Source: Methylobacterium sp. DB0501
GTDB lineage: Bacteria; Pseudomonadota; Alphaproteobacteria; Rhizobiales; Beijerinckiaceae
NCBI RefSeq assembly: GCF_011043735.1
Contig: NZ_JAAKGV010000008.1
Location: forward strand, 1 to 64,000
Length of the DNA stretch: 64,000 nt
Direction of reading: 5' to 3'
Numbering within the stretch: the first letter of the stretch is position 1; each line of letters opens with the position of its first letter. The position numbers and the translations under genes were made by a program. The notes beneath the pieces are model-generated. The model was given only the letters and a program-made list of their open reading frames with translations. It ran no database searches and had not been told where the DNA came from. This document shows positions 17,941 through 26,407 of the stretch, piece by piece.

Positions 17941-18456
17941 TTACAGTTTGAGGGCTTTTCGAAGAGACTTGTGCGTCAGATCAGTGATCTCGCCGCGCTG
18001 ATCCACGTACAGGCCGGCCTCGTTGAAGACCGGATCCGAACGGTCCCAGTCGATGAGATAGGCATCGGCATCACCGGTCACGGTCTTGACACGACGTGTC
18101 AGGCCGCCCCACACGCCGCGCAGCTCGTGCGGGGCGGCGCCGACCGCGGCGGCGACATCCTTCACTTGAAAGTAACGGGTGTCGCTGCGCGCGATCGCCT
18201 CGATGGCCGCCCTCGTCCTGTCGCCACATCCGTCGATGAACCGCCGGGCCTGTCGCGGCGTCAGGTCGGCGAAACCTTCGTCGTCTGGAGAGCTGTCCCC
18301 CGTGGGGTCGTTGCCGGTTCCGGAACCCGTCCCGGTCTCGCCTTCATCGCCCGGACCATCCCGATGTCCCAGGACGAATGCGATGACCATCTCCCGAACG
18401 TCGTTCGGCATGCGCAGCAAAGTCGAGGAGGAAATGAAAACGCCGTCCGTGCTCAT
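17941..18456 (-). CDS. Orphan protein with disordered linker and winged-helix-like C-terminus
   Basis: 171 residues, not recognised. An N-terminal helical part (MSTDGVFISSSTLLRMPNDV) is followed by a Gly/Asp/Ser-rich linker (about 35-62). The C-terminal region, LTPRQARRFIDGCGDRTRAAI then YFQVKDVAAAVG and LRGVWGGLTRRVKTVTGD, looks like a helix-turn-helix with a wing, so nucleic-acid binding is possible. Its upstream DNA is the most AT-rich stretch nearby and holds a 19-bp palindrome. The setting, next to the pqq operon but on the other strand, suggests an acquired single gene. Confidence 0.65.
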   Translation of the reverse strand: MSTDGVFISSSTLLRMPNDVREMVIAFVLGHRDGPGDEGETGTGSGTGNDPTGDSSPDDEGFADLTPRQARRFIDGCGDRTRAAIEAIARSDTRYFQVKDVAAAVGAAPHELRGVWGGLTRRVKTVTGDADAYLIDWDRSDPVFNEAGLYVDQRGEITDLTHKSLRKALKL

Positions 18457-18492
18457 GCGGGCGCCCTGTCTTCAGTGAGACGCGATGATCTA

Positions 18493-18511
18493 GCATCGTC
18501 GATGACGATGC
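18493..18511. promoter_or_regulatory. Operator-like palindrome upstream of the orphan gene
   Basis: GCATCGTC-GAT-GACGATGC, a perfect 8-bp inverted repeat with a 3-bp centre, lies 37-55 nt upstream of the start at 18456 and within the AT-rich divergent region (18480-18600). It fits a dimeric repressor site, perhaps autoregulatory. Confidence 0.4.
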
Positions 18512-18750
18512 ATAATCAATCTTTATGTTTCAACACGATATTATGAAAATCACATTCCTGCTCATGAAAAGATGAATGCCGGAAAAGTGCAATGATATCG
18601 GCCGAACTGTCCGATCAAGATTTTGCTGATTTCATCTTGGGGCTCGATGCGGCTGGCAAAATGTCCACCGGCGCGACGGACGTCCCGCGATGTTGCGCGC
18701 CGCTCCGGAGCCGGCCACTCTGCCGACGGGCAACGGAAGGGGATGAGATT

Positions 18751-19683
18751 ATGGCACGGATCCGCAGCGCAGCTCTTCTGTCGGGTCTCCTCCTCGGTCT
18801 CAGCCCGGCCATAGCCGACGACCTCTCCCTCTGGTCGCTCTACGACCGAACCCTCCGCTCGGCGAAATACATCGACCTCACCCACGCCTTCGCGCCGGTC
18901 CAGCCCGTCTGGCCCGGCTTTGCCGGCGCCCGGTTCAAGCCGGCTAGGGCCGGCCGCACGCTGGAAGGGTTCGCCAAGGAAGGCGACGTCTTCACCTACG
19001 AGACCCACGGCTTCGTCGCGACGGCCTACGACCTGCCGACCGACCAGTACGGCACCCAGCTCGACCCGCCGGCGCACTGGAACCCGCGAGGCGCCACGAT
19101 CAGCGACCTGCCGGCGACCTACACCCTGCGGCCGCTCGCGGTGATCGACATCTCCCCGAAGGCCGCCCGCGACGAGGGCTACCACCTTCAGGTCGCCGAC
19201 ATCGCGGCTTACGAGGAGACACACGGCCGCATCCCGGCCGGCGCCGTGGTGATGGTGCGCTCGGACTGGTCCAAGCGCTGGGCCGAGCCCGAGCGGTTCC
19301 GGCAGAAGCCGTTCCCGGGCGTGAGCCTCGCGGCGCTGCAATTCCTGCACCTCGAGCGCAAGATCCTGTTCCACGGCCACGAGCCGCTCGACACCGACAC
19401 GACGCCGAACCTCGAAGGAGAGGCCTGGCTGATGCACAACAACTTCGCGCAGGCCGAGGGGGTGGCGAATCTCGACCAGGTGCCGGAAGCCGGCGCCCTG
19501 ATCGCGATCGGCTTCGCCAAGCCCCTCGGCGGCACCGGGGGCTTCGCCCGCTACGTCGCCATCGCGCCGGCCTCGTGGCCGCACGGGGTCAGCGTCGAGG
19601 CGGTGCCGGGCGCGCCGCTGCCGCTCCAGCCTGCGCCGCTGCGGCGCGACGCGGATGGGGTGATGCGGCCGATGGAGCGGTGA
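18751..19683 (+). CDS. Secreted cyclase-family (kynurenine-formamidase-like) protein
   Basis: 310 residues with a signal peptide (MARIRSAALLSGLLLGLSPAIA). The domain matches the cyclase/formamidase fold: IDLTHAFAPVQPVWPG, the metal motif region DQYGTQLDPPAHW, GAVVMVRSDWSKRW and a C-terminal FAKPLGGTGGFARYVAI. The usual HxGTHxDxPxH motif reads QYGTQLDPPAH, so two metal-binding histidines are Gln while Asp and the last His remain; Gln variants exist in the family. Export makes tryptophan catabolism unlikely. The substrate is unknown. A good ribosome-binding site (GGAAGGGGATGAG) supports the ATG at 18751. Confidence 0.82.
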   Translation: MARIRSAALLSGLLLGLSPAIADDLSLWSLYDRTLRSAKYIDLTHAFAPVQPVWPGFAGARFKPARAGRTLEGFAKEGDVFTYETHGFVATAYDLPTDQYGTQLDPPAHWNPRGATISDLPATYTLRPLAVIDISPKAARDEGYHLQVADIAAYEETHGRIPAGAVVMVRSDWSKRWAEPERFRQKPFPGVSLAALQFLHLERKILFHGHEPLDTDTTPNLEGEAWLMHNNFAQAEGVANLDQVPEAGALIAIGFAKPLGGTGGFARYVAIAPASWPHGVSVEAVPGAPLPLQPAPLRRDADGVMRPMER

Positions 19684-19699
19684 GGAGATCCCGATCACG

Positions 19700-20225
19700 A
19701 TGCAGGGCCGCCTCTCCGTCGCTGATCGACCATCACCGGATCGCCAGAACCTCGGGCGCCTGCTGAACGACGCCCTGGAGCGACCCGATCCCGACTGCGA
19801 AGCTGTGCAGCGCCCGGACCTCGAACTCGGGCTCGGCCCTGCCGGCGGGCCTGGGCTTACCGGTCGGAGCCGGACGTCGCGGTGATCGATGAAGATCCGG
19901 TGGCCGGGCGCCGCTTCGTCGACTGCGCCTACCTCCCGGCCGAGGCGGTGTCAGGCACCGACGACGAGCCGGTGCTTCCGGACGGGCTGCCGAGGATCGA
20001 CGCCAAAACCCGGCTCTACCGGACGCACGAGTCCTGCCGGTTAATCCTAATCGTCGAGCGAAACCGCATCGAGGTCACGGTCCGGGAGCGCGGCCGGACG
20101 GGTGGACGGTGTGGCGCCTGCGCGAACCGGATGCTGGACCGGACTTGCCGGCCTTCGGGCTCCAATGCCCGGTCGGAGCGCTCTATACCGGCACGCACCT
20201 GCGGCCGCGCCGGCGGCTCGCGTGA
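19700..20225 (+). pseudogene. Uma2-family (PD-(D/E)XK) endonuclease, frameshifted relic
   Basis: Pieces of one Uma2-type protein lie in order in three frames. First comes DHHRIA, then NLGRLLNDALERPDPDCEAV in a second frame, and YRSEPDVAVIDED through GRRFVDCAYLPAEAVSGTDD and RLILIVERNRIEV in a third. Last is GWTVWRLREPDAG to LQCPVGALYTGTHLRPRRRL with a stop at 20225. EPDVAVID and the downstream LIVE strand correspond to the nuclease core. At least three frameshifts make it non-functional. The family is abundant and frequently decayed in Methylobacterium. Confidence 0.7.
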
Positions 20226-20250
20226 CGGTTGGTCCCCTCCCGCGAACGGA

Positions 20251-20640
20251 TCACCCGCCGACGGCGCTGCACAATTCGACCAGCACGCCGTCCTCGTCCC
20301 GCACATAGGCGACGGTCTGGCCCCAGGGCTTCGTGACCGGTTCCGCCACCGCGATCGCCCCCGCCGCCACGGCTCTGGCGAAGGCCGCCGGGACGTCCTC
20401 GGCGATCAGCCCCACCTCGAAGCCCGCCGGTGCCTCGGCGCGGCGGTTGAGTCGGAAGCCCGGGCAGGTCTGGCCGACGAACCCCTCCTCCGCGAAGGCC
20501 AGCGCCGTGCCTCCGGTCTCCAGCTCGGCATACTGCCCGCTCTCGTGGACGAAGCGGGGCGCCAGCCCGAACGCGCATCCGTAGAATGCGACGCTCGCCG
20601 TCACGTCCGGAACGTAGAGGATCACGTAGCCGAGCCGCAT
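20251..20640 (-). CDS. VOC (glyoxalase-like) family protein
   Basis: 129 residues with two beta-alpha-beta-beta-beta modules: MRLGYVILYVPDVTASVAFY starts the first, and AGFEVGLIAEDVPAAFARAV begins the second, ending YVRDEDGVLVELCSAV. The terminal Glu is a usual metal ligand. VOC members include glyoxalases, dioxygenases and resistance proteins; the sequence does not decide. It begins 32 nt after the stop of the SoxYZ-like gene on the same strand, so they are probably co-transcribed. Confidence 0.85.
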   Translation of the reverse strand: MRLGYVILYVPDVTASVAFYGCAFGLAPRFVHESGQYAELETGGTALAFAEEGFVGQTCPGFRLNRRAEAPAGFEVGLIAEDVPAAFARAVAAGAIAVAEPVTKPWGQTVAYVRDEDGVLVELCSAVGG

Positions 20641-20672
20641 CTCTAAAATCGTCCCCGGTGGCGCTTGCGCCG

Positions 20673-21497
20673 TCAGGTACCACCCCCCGCCGGGAATGTC
20701 TGTGTGAACACCCGCCCCTCGGTGTCCTTGGCCGCCACCGTCACCGGCTCGCCATGGCCCGCATAGGTGAAACGGAAGGTGGGATCCTCGCTGATCGAGA
20801 TGCCGCCGGTCATCGAGAAGAGCGGCGTCTCGCCCTGGCGCACGCTCAGGGATTCGACGAACCAGGCCGGGGTGTAGAGCCGGGTCATCTGGTCCATCTG
20901 CAGGCCGGAATAGTTCGGATGGCGCACCTGGACCTGGGCCTCGCCGCGATCGGCGAAGGCCCGGAAGCGCATCTCGCCGAGATGGGCCTTGGCCTCGGCC
21001 GGGTCCTTGACCGCCGGCGCCGAGCAGCCGCCCGCCGCCTTGACGTAGGCCTTGGTCATGTAGAGCCCGCCATCCTCGGTCTCGGCGATGGCGCGGATGT
21101 AGGAATAGGAATTCACCCGGATGCGGGTGGAGAGGTCGAAGCGGCTCCGGCCTTGCGCGAAGCGGATCGTGCCGACCACCGGCGAGGGATTCTCGTCCAC
21201 CACCAGGGTCAGGCTCTTCACCCGGCGGGCATCGCCCTCGGGCAGCGTGATATGGAGGGTCACCGGCACGATGGCGGCGTCCTCGGCGCGCTTGGGCGCC
21301 TCCAGGCTGACGAGCCCGGCCCCGTCGCGGATCGGCTTGTCGCCGAGGATCGTCGGGCGCAACTCGGCCCAGGTCGTCTCGGGGCGCTCGTCCTGGGCCG
21401 CAGCCGGCCCGGCCAGGGCCGCGACGATCGCAAGGCTCGACAGGACCCGGCCCGCCGACGATTGCCACCAAGACGCCTGCCCCAACGACACTCTCAT
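20673..21497 (-). CDS. Quinoprotein dehydrogenase-associated SoxYZ-like carrier protein
   Basis: 274 residues, exported (signal peptide ending ALAGPAAA before QDERPE). The N-terminal half is SoxY-like and ends in AAGGCSAPAVKD, whose single Cys in a GGC turn corresponds to the swinging-arm Cys of SoxY that carries sulfur intermediates. The C-terminal half is SoxZ-like (VRHPNYSGLQMDQMTRLYTP, AWFVESLSVRQG). SoxY and SoxZ are thus fused. The family is known by its genomic link to PQQ-dependent dehydrogenases and is proposed to be part of a carrier relay; its cargo is not established. The start is chosen at 21497 for the signal peptide. Upstream of the VOC gene. Confidence 0.9.
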   Translation of the reverse strand: MRVSLGQASWWQSSAGRVLSSLAIVAALAGPAAAQDERPETTWAELRPTILGDKPIRDGAGLVSLEAPKRAEDAAIVPVTLHITLPEGDARRVKSLTLVVDENPSPVVGTIRFAQGRSRFDLSTRIRVNSYSYIRAIAETEDGGLYMTKAYVKAAGGCSAPAVKDPAEAKAHLGEMRFRAFADRGEAQVQVRHPNYSGLQMDQMTRLYTPAWFVESLSVRQGETPLFSMTGGISISEDPTFRFTYAGHGEPVTVAAKDTEGRVFTQTFPAGGGT

Positions 21498-21699
21498 GGC
21501 GCACTCCCGGATGCGGGCCCCGACGGGCCTCTCTCGCGTCTCCGACCAATGTAGAGGAGAGGTCCGCCTGACGCCAGGATAAGTCCCTGAGCGCACGCGG
21601 TTTCGAGGCTCGTCTCGCCGGATGGTGATCGCCCTCGCCGCCGTTGCGCGCCGGCCCCCGCCGGCCTATCCCGGAGCGTCGCCGCAAGGATCGTCACCC

Positions 21700-22536
21700 G
21701 TGTCTGCACTCGCCGCCCTGCTGCCGGATCTCGGCCGCCGCACCCTGGTGATGGGCATCCTGAACGTCACCCCGGATTCGTTCTCGGATGGCGGCCGCTT
21801 CCAGGACCTCGATGCGGCCCGTGCCCAGGCCGCCCGCCTGGTCGAGGAGGGCGCGGCTCTCCTCGATATCGGCGGCGAGTCGACGCGGCCCGGCCACACG
21901 CCGGTCCCGGCCGAGGAGGAGCAGGCCAGGGTGCTGCCGGCGATCCGCCTGCTCGGCCCCGCCCTCCCCGTCCCGATCTCGATCGACACCTACAAGGCCT
22001 CGACCGCCGACGCGGCGCTGAAGGCGGGAGCCCGCATCGTCAACGACGTCTGGGGCCTGCAGCGGGATCCGGAGATCGCGGTCGTCGCCGCCCATCACGG
22101 CGCGCCGGTGATGGTGATGCACAACCGCGAGACCGTCGATCCGAGCCTCGACATCGTGGACGAGATGCGGGCCTTCTTCGAGCGCTCGCTGACCATCGCG
22201 CGTCGGGCCGGCATCCCCGACCGCGACATCGTGCTCGATCCCGGGATCGGCTTCGGCAAGAGCTGGGAACAGCACCTCGAAGCCCTGCGGCGCCTGCCCG
22301 AATTGCGTGCGCTGGGCTTCCCGCTCCTCGTCGGCGTGTCGCGCAAGTCGGTACTCGGGCGCATCCACAACGCCGCGACCGCCCCTGCCGACCGGCTGTT
22401 CGGCTCGATCGCCGCCCATGTGGCGGCGGCCGTGCTCGGGGCCGACATCGTGCGCGCCCACGACGTGCGCCCCCATGTCGAGGCCTGCCAGGTGGTCGAC
22501 GCGATCACGCGCCCCGCCGCCCGTACCGGAGCCTGA
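21700..22536 (+). CDS. folP: Dihydropteroate synthase
   Basis: 278 residues from GTG 21700. Condenses p-aminobenzoate with dihydropterin pyrophosphate in folate synthesis. Motifs: MGILNVTPDSFSDGG, LLDIGGESTRPG, ISIDTYKA, LDPGIGFGKS and GVSRKSVLG. AAGGA lies about 10 nt before the GTG. An ATG at 21622 would add 26 residues of unlikely composition. First gene of a folP-folB-folK operon; folate is also the C1 carrier used in methylotrophy. Confidence 0.95.
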   Translation: MSALAALLPDLGRRTLVMGILNVTPDSFSDGGRFQDLDAARAQAARLVEEGAALLDIGGESTRPGHTPVPAEEEQARVLPAIRLLGPALPVPISIDTYKASTADAALKAGARIVNDVWGLQRDPEIAVVAAHHGAPVMVMHNRETVDPSLDIVDEMRAFFERSLTIARRAGIPDRDIVLDPGIGFGKSWEQHLEALRRLPELRALGFPLLVGVSRKSVLGRIHNAATAPADRLFGSIAAHVAAAVLGADIVRAHDVRPHVEACQVVDAITRPAARTGA

Positions 22537-22540
22537 TCCG

Positions 22541-22906
22541 TTGGACCGCATCCTGATCCACCGCCTCGCGGTCTTTGCCCGGCACGGGGTCCTGCCGGAG
22601 GAGGAGGTGCTGGGCCAGCGCTTCTACCTCTCGCTGGAGGCCCGCCTCGACCTGCGCGAGGCCGGCACCCGCGACGACATCGCCGCCACGGTGAGCTACG
22701 CCGACCTCGCCGGCCTCGCCCACCGCATCGCCACCGAGCGCCGCTTCCGGCTGATCGAGGCCCTGGCCGAGACCATCGCCACGGAGGCCCTCGACGCCTT
22801 CCCGGCGCTCGCCGGCCTCACCGTGCGGATCGACAAGCCGGGCGCGCCGGTGCCCCTGGTGCTCGACGGCGTCGCGGTCGAGATCACGAGGACCCGCCGT
22901 GGTTGA
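22541..22906 (+). CDS. folB: Dihydroneopterin aldolase
   Basis: 121 residues from a TTG start (22541), 4 nt after the folP stop. IHRLAVFARHGVLPEEEVLGQ, the catalytic-site region ATVSYADLAGL and RLIEALAETIA are standard FolB motifs. Cleaves dihydroneopterin to 6-hydroxymethyl-dihydropterin. It overlaps folK by 8 nt. TTG is supported by the match of the N-terminus to the family and by GGAG just upstream. Confidence 0.93.
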   Translation: MDRILIHRLAVFARHGVLPEEEVLGQRFYLSLEARLDLREAGTRDDIAATVSYADLAGLAHRIATERRFRLIEALAETIATEALDAFPALAGLTVRIDKPGAPVPLVLDGVAVEITRTRRG

Positions 22907-23399
22907 GATCCCTTCGGCGGAGGCCTATCTGGGGCTGGGCAGCAATCTCGGCGACAAGGCCGCGATGCTCGACGCCGCGATCGCGGCGCTCGCCGCCACC
23001 CCCGGCCTCGCCGTGACGGCCCGGTCGCGGAACTACCGCACGCCGCCCTGGGGCGACACCGACCAGGATTGGTTCCTCAACGCCGCGATCGGCATCGACA
23101 CGAGCCTGTCGCCCCACGCCCTGCTGGAGGCCTGCCTCGCCGCGGAGACCCGCCTCGGCCGGGTGCGCGAGCGCCGCTGGGGCCCGCGGGTGATCGACAT
23201 CGACGTGCTGCATTATGCCGGCGCCACGGTGAGCGACGAGCGCCTGGTGCTGCCTCACCGCTTCCTGCGCGAGCGCGCCTTCGTGCTGGTGCCGCTCGCC
23301 GAGATCGCGCCGGATCTGGTGATCGGCGGGGAGACGGTGACCGAGGCGCTGGGGCGGCTCGACCGGAGCGGGATCGAGCCGGTGGAGGGGGAGGCCTGA
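22899..23399 (+). CDS. folK: HPPK, 6-hydroxymethyl-dihydropterin pyrophosphokinase
   Basis: 166 residues. YLGLGSNLGDK, YRTPPWGDTDQDWFLNAA, RRWGPRVIDIDVLHY and LPHRFLRERAFVLVPLAEIAP are HPPK signatures (the RWGPRxIDIDxL segment binds Mg-ATP). It supplies the substrate for FolP. GTG start overlapping folB. Last gene of the operon. Confidence 0.95.
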   Translation: MVEIPSAEAYLGLGSNLGDKAAMLDAAIAALAATPGLAVTARSRNYRTPPWGDTDQDWFLNAAIGIDTSLSPHALLEACLAAETRLGRVRERRWGPRVIDIDVLHYAGATVSDERLVLPHRFLRERAFVLVPLAEIAPDLVIGGETVTEALGRLDRSGIEPVEGEA

Positions 23400-23554
23400 C
23401 GCGGGTCACCGGTGATCCGAGGCAGGCTGGCGGTCCTCGCATCCTCGGCGTCGGCCCGGGGTCGCGCAGCGCAGCCCGCCACGACCCGTGGACACGATCC
23501 TGTGGATTCGAGAGCCGTCAGGTCGAAACGATGTCGCTTGCTTCGGCCGCGACG

Positions 23555-24259
23555 CTACACCGACCGCGTGATCCCCCCATCCACCCGCAAGTTCTGCCCG
23601 GTGATGTAGCCCGCCCCCGCCGAGGCCAGGAAGGCGACGACCGCGGCGATCTCGTCCTCGCTGCCGTAGCGGCCGAGCGGGATGCGGTCGCGGATGCCGG
23701 GCTTCTCCGGCAGGCTGTCGATGAAGCCCGGGAGCACGTTGTTCATCCGGATGTTGTCGGCGGCGTAGCGATCGGAGAAGAGCTTGGTGAAGGCGGCCAA
23801 CCCTGAGCGGAACACCCCCGAGGTCGGGAAGGCCTGCTCGGGCTCGAAGGCCGCGAAGGTCGAGATGTTGATGATCGCGCCGCCGCCCTGGCTCTGCATG
23901 ATCGGCGTGACGAGGCGGGTCGGCCGCACGACGTTGAGGAAGTAGACCTCCATCCCGCGGGTCCAGTCCTCGTCGGTGAGGTCGAGGAGCGGGCCCTTCG
24001 GCCCGTGGCCGGCGCTGTTGACCAGCACGTCGACCCGGCCCCACCGTTCCATCGTGCGCTCGACGAGGCGGGCCAGGTCGTCGGTCGATCGGTTCGAGCC
24101 GGTCACCCCGACGCCGCCGAGGGATTCGGCCAGGGCCTCGCCCTTGCCGGACGAGGACAGGATCGCGATCCGGAACCCGTCCGCCGCAAGCTTGCGGGCC
24201 GCGGCGGCCCCCATGCCGCTGCCGCCGGCGGTGATGATGGCGACGCGCTCGGTGCTCAT
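23555..24259 (-). CDS. SDR-family protein with a non-canonical active site
   Basis: 234 residues with the SDR fold: cofactor loop ITAGGSGMG (residues 9-17), VLVNSAGHG (NAG-like, 78-86), IINIST with Ser133 and a C-terminal ITGQNLRVDGG. At the place of YxxxK the protein reads Ser147-G-V-F-Arg151 (FPTSGVFRSGLAAFTK), so both the catalytic Tyr and Lys are missing. I recall related SDRs with a similar SGVFR segment, so this may be a real subfamily with other chemistry or a non-catalytic role. It lies between folK and the xox genes and reads in the xox direction, 58 nt downstream of the CxxxCW gene. Confidence 0.85.
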   Translation of the reverse strand: MSTERVAIITAGGSGMGAAAARKLAADGFRIAILSSSGKGEALAESLGGVGVTGSNRSTDDLARLVERTMERWGRVDVLVNSAGHGPKGPLLDLTDEDWTRGMEVYFLNVVRPTRLVTPIMQSQGGGAIINISTFAAFEPEQAFPTSGVFRSGLAAFTKLFSDRYAADNIRMNNVLPGFIDSLPEKPGIRDRIPLGRYGSEDEIAAVVAFLASAGAGYITGQNLRVDGGITRSV

Positions 24260-24317
24260 GGTGCTGGGTCTCCCGGTGTGTCAGGCACGCCTGGATGCCA
24301 TGGCTCAGGAGCCGGAG

Positions 24318-24854
24318 TCACGGGGCGACCGGGCTCGCCCGTTCGAGCGGCAGGCCAGCCTCGCCCCAGCCGTCGGTGCCGTCCGGGTACCAGTGGACGT
24401 GGCGGTAGCCGAGCGCCAGGGCGCGCTTGGCGGCGTTCCACGACATCCAGCAGTTCCGTTGGCAGAACAGGACCAGGGGCTTGTCCTGGTCGCCCGCGGT
24501 CGCCGCCGCGAGCCCATGACGGAGATACGCGTCCGTCTGCGGCGCCAGCGCGCCGAAGCCGGTATTGGGCAGCCACTGCGCGCGCGGGATCGTGTCGTGC
24601 GGCGCATCGCGCCAGATCGTGCCCGGCGGCAGCGTCGCGGGCCTCGGGGGGCGCGGCAGCACGTCGACGAAGGCGGCGCCCGCCCGCCACAGTCGCTCGG
24701 CCTGCGCGGTGGTCACGGTCTCGGCACCGCGCAGGGTCGCGGGCGTCGGGCTCCGGAAATCCTCCTGGCGGTAGCCGTCGGGCTCAGGCGGAGCGGCGGC
24801 CTCCGCCGTACCCGCCGTCAGGAGCAGCAAGGCGCCGACCGCCAGACGTCTCAT
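24318..24854 (-). CDS. PQQ-dependent catabolism-associated cysteine-motif (CXXCW-type) rhodanese-like protein
   Basis: 178 residues, exported (signal peptide ending GTAEAA). The fold is rhodanese-like: AAFVDVLPRPPRP in place of the domain start and VLFCQRNCWMSWNAAKRALALG as the active loop, where Cys131 and Cys135 precede Trp136 (C-x3-C-W by my count). The family occurs with PQQ-dependent alcohol oxidation genes; the function is unproven, and persulfide or redox handling is plausible from the fold. Its ATG overlaps the xoxJ stop by 4 nt, so it is the fourth gene of xoxF-xoxG-xoxJ-cxxxcw. Confidence 0.9.
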   Translation of the reverse strand: MRRLAVGALLLLTAGTAEAAAPPEPDGYRQEDFRSPTPATLRGAETVTTAQAERLWRAGAAFVDVLPRPPRPATLPPGTIWRDAPHDTIPRAQWLPNTGFGALAPQTDAYLRHGLAAATAGDQDKPLVLFCQRNCWMSWNAAKRALALGYRHVHWYPDGTDGWGEAGLPLERASPVAP

Positions 24855-25708
24855 GGCTTCGCGTCCGCCGGCAGCAGCCGGTTCTCCTCCTCGTCGAGGA
24901 GCGGGACGGCGTAGTCGCGCAGGACGGCCTCGATCTCGGCACGGCGCTTGCGCAGGGCATTGTTGAGGATCCGCTTCCACTCGTTCTCGCCGTGCCGCAC
25001 GCCCATGGCGATGCGGTAGGAGAGCGGCGGACGGTCGGGCTCGCGCAGCAGCGGCACCACGTCGAGGGATCCCGCCTGCTGGCCGGCCTGCTTGGCGAGC
25101 CAGCCGGCGGCGGGCCCCCACAGCACGGCCGCGTCGAGCTTGCCCGAGGCCACGTCGGCGACGATCTCGGCCGTGACGGTCTGGTGCGGGCGCGCCGGGT
25201 CGAACTGGTAGGGCGGATAGGGCTTCATCGTCGGGACGAGGCCGACCGCTCCCATCCGCTCCACCGGCGGTGTGCCGACGATGACGCCGATCGCCTTGCC
25301 CTTCAGGCGCGGGTCGTCGAGCCCGGTCAGGCCGTCGAGGCTGCCGCGGCGCGAGACCAGGACGTAGGTCGAGCGGTAATACGGGTTGGTGTGCTGCAGC
25401 AGGTCGCTGCCGACGGCCGAGCCGACGATGACGTCGCACAGGCCGGTGCCGAGGGTGTTGCGCACGAAGCCCGGCCCCTGCGTGAGCCAGTAGTAGCGCA
25501 GCTTCACCTTCAGTTCGTCGGCGACGATCTCCGCGATGCGGTTCTCGAACCCGTCGCCCTTGCGCTCCGAGAACGGCATGTTGCCGGGATCGGCACAGAC
25601 CCGCAGGGTATCGGTCGTGACGAGGTCCGGCAGGTTCTGCGCCTGCGCGGGGGCGGCCAGCGCGAGGCCGGCCGCCAGGACGGTGATCGTGAGAAGAGCC
25701 TGCGCCAT
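24851..25708 (-). CDS. xoxJ: XoxJ, periplasmic substrate-binding-like partner of XoxF
   Basis: 285 residues with a signal peptide (cleavage near PAQAQ-NLP). Solute-binding-protein fold: TLRVCADPGNMPFS, GDGFENRIAEIVAD, VIVGTPPVERMG and a C-terminal helix WKRILNNALRKRRAEIEAVL. It belongs to the MxaJ/XoxJ group, found beside methanol dehydrogenases and thought to act in their activation or maturation. ATG 25708 overlaps the xoxG stop (TGATG). Confidence 0.93.
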   Translation of the reverse strand: MAQALLTITVLAAGLALAAPAQAQNLPDLVTTDTLRVCADPGNMPFSERKGDGFENRIAEIVADELKVKLRYYWLTQGPGFVRNTLGTGLCDVIVGSAVGSDLLQHTNPYYRSTYVLVSRRGSLDGLTGLDDPRLKGKAIGVIVGTPPVERMGAVGLVPTMKPYPPYQFDPARPHQTVTAEIVADVASGKLDAAVLWGPAAGWLAKQAGQQAGSLDVVPLLREPDRPPLSYRIAMGVRHGENEWKRILNNALRKRRAEIEAVLRDYAVPLLDEEENRLLPADAKP

Positions 25709-26328
25709 CAGCCGCCGAGGCACTCCTTCTCCTGCTTGCGCGCCGCTTCGGGCTTCTCTTCCTTCTCGCCCGGACGCACCCGGCCGAGCGCGCCGGCGGC
25801 CCGCGCCTTCAGGTAGACGTAGAGGTCGTCCATGTAGCAGGTGACGTTCTTGTTGTCGCCGAAGGCCGGCATGACCTTCTGGGTCGACGAGTTCACGTCC
25901 TGCTTGCCGCCGACGACGATGCCGACGAACTCCTCGTAGGAGAGGGTCTTCAGCGAGTCCTTGAGGGCTGGGGCGTAGGTCGAGCCCATGCCGTCCGGGC
26001 CGTGGCAGACGTGGCACTCGGCGTGGTAGCGGCGGTAGCCCGAATAGGTGTACCAGTCGACCTTCTTGCCGTTGTCGGTGATATGGAAGGTCGGGGCGCC
26101 GGAGGCGTCGAAATACTTGCCGTCCTCCACCTTCACGGCGGCATCCTTGGCGAGAAGCTTCTCGTCGACTTCGGCCTTGTCGGCGGGGTTGAGCTGGTTG
26201 GCGAGGGCCGGATCCGGCTTCGCGTCGGTTTTCTTGGCATCCTCAGCATGTACGGCAACCATCGCGACGGTTGCTAGGGCGAGGCCGGCCGCGAGTGGCC
26301 GAAGGACAACTTTGCTGAGGTGACGCAA
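25708..26328 (-). CDS. xoxG: XoxG, c-type cytochrome electron acceptor of XoxF
   Basis: 206 residues, exported. One haem c site C105-H-V-C108-H109 (YHAECHVCHGPDGMG) with a probable axial Met153 (KVMPAFGD). The region before the haem site is long and Lys/Asp-rich, and the C-terminus has two further cysteines. It takes electrons from reduced PQQ in XoxF and passes them to the respiratory chain. TTG start at 26328 is supported by AGGGAGAAG about 6 nt upstream. It follows xoxF after 160 nt containing a GC-rich hairpin. Confidence 0.94.
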   Translation of the reverse strand: MRHLSKVVLRPLAAGLALATVAMVAVHAEDAKKTDAKPDPALANQLNPADKAEVDEKLLAKDAAVKVEDGKYFDASGAPTFHITDNGKKVDWYTYSGYRRYHAECHVCHGPDGMGSTYAPALKDSLKTLSYEEFVGIVVGGKQDVNSSTQKVMPAFGDNKNVTCYMDDLYVYLKARAAGALGRVRPGEKEEKPEAARKQEKECLGG

Positions 26329-26407
26329 AGGACGCTTCTCCCTGATATCATTGAGCTGCCGCCCGAGCCGGCATTCCGCAGCCCTGATGATAACCTAATC
26401 ATAAGGA

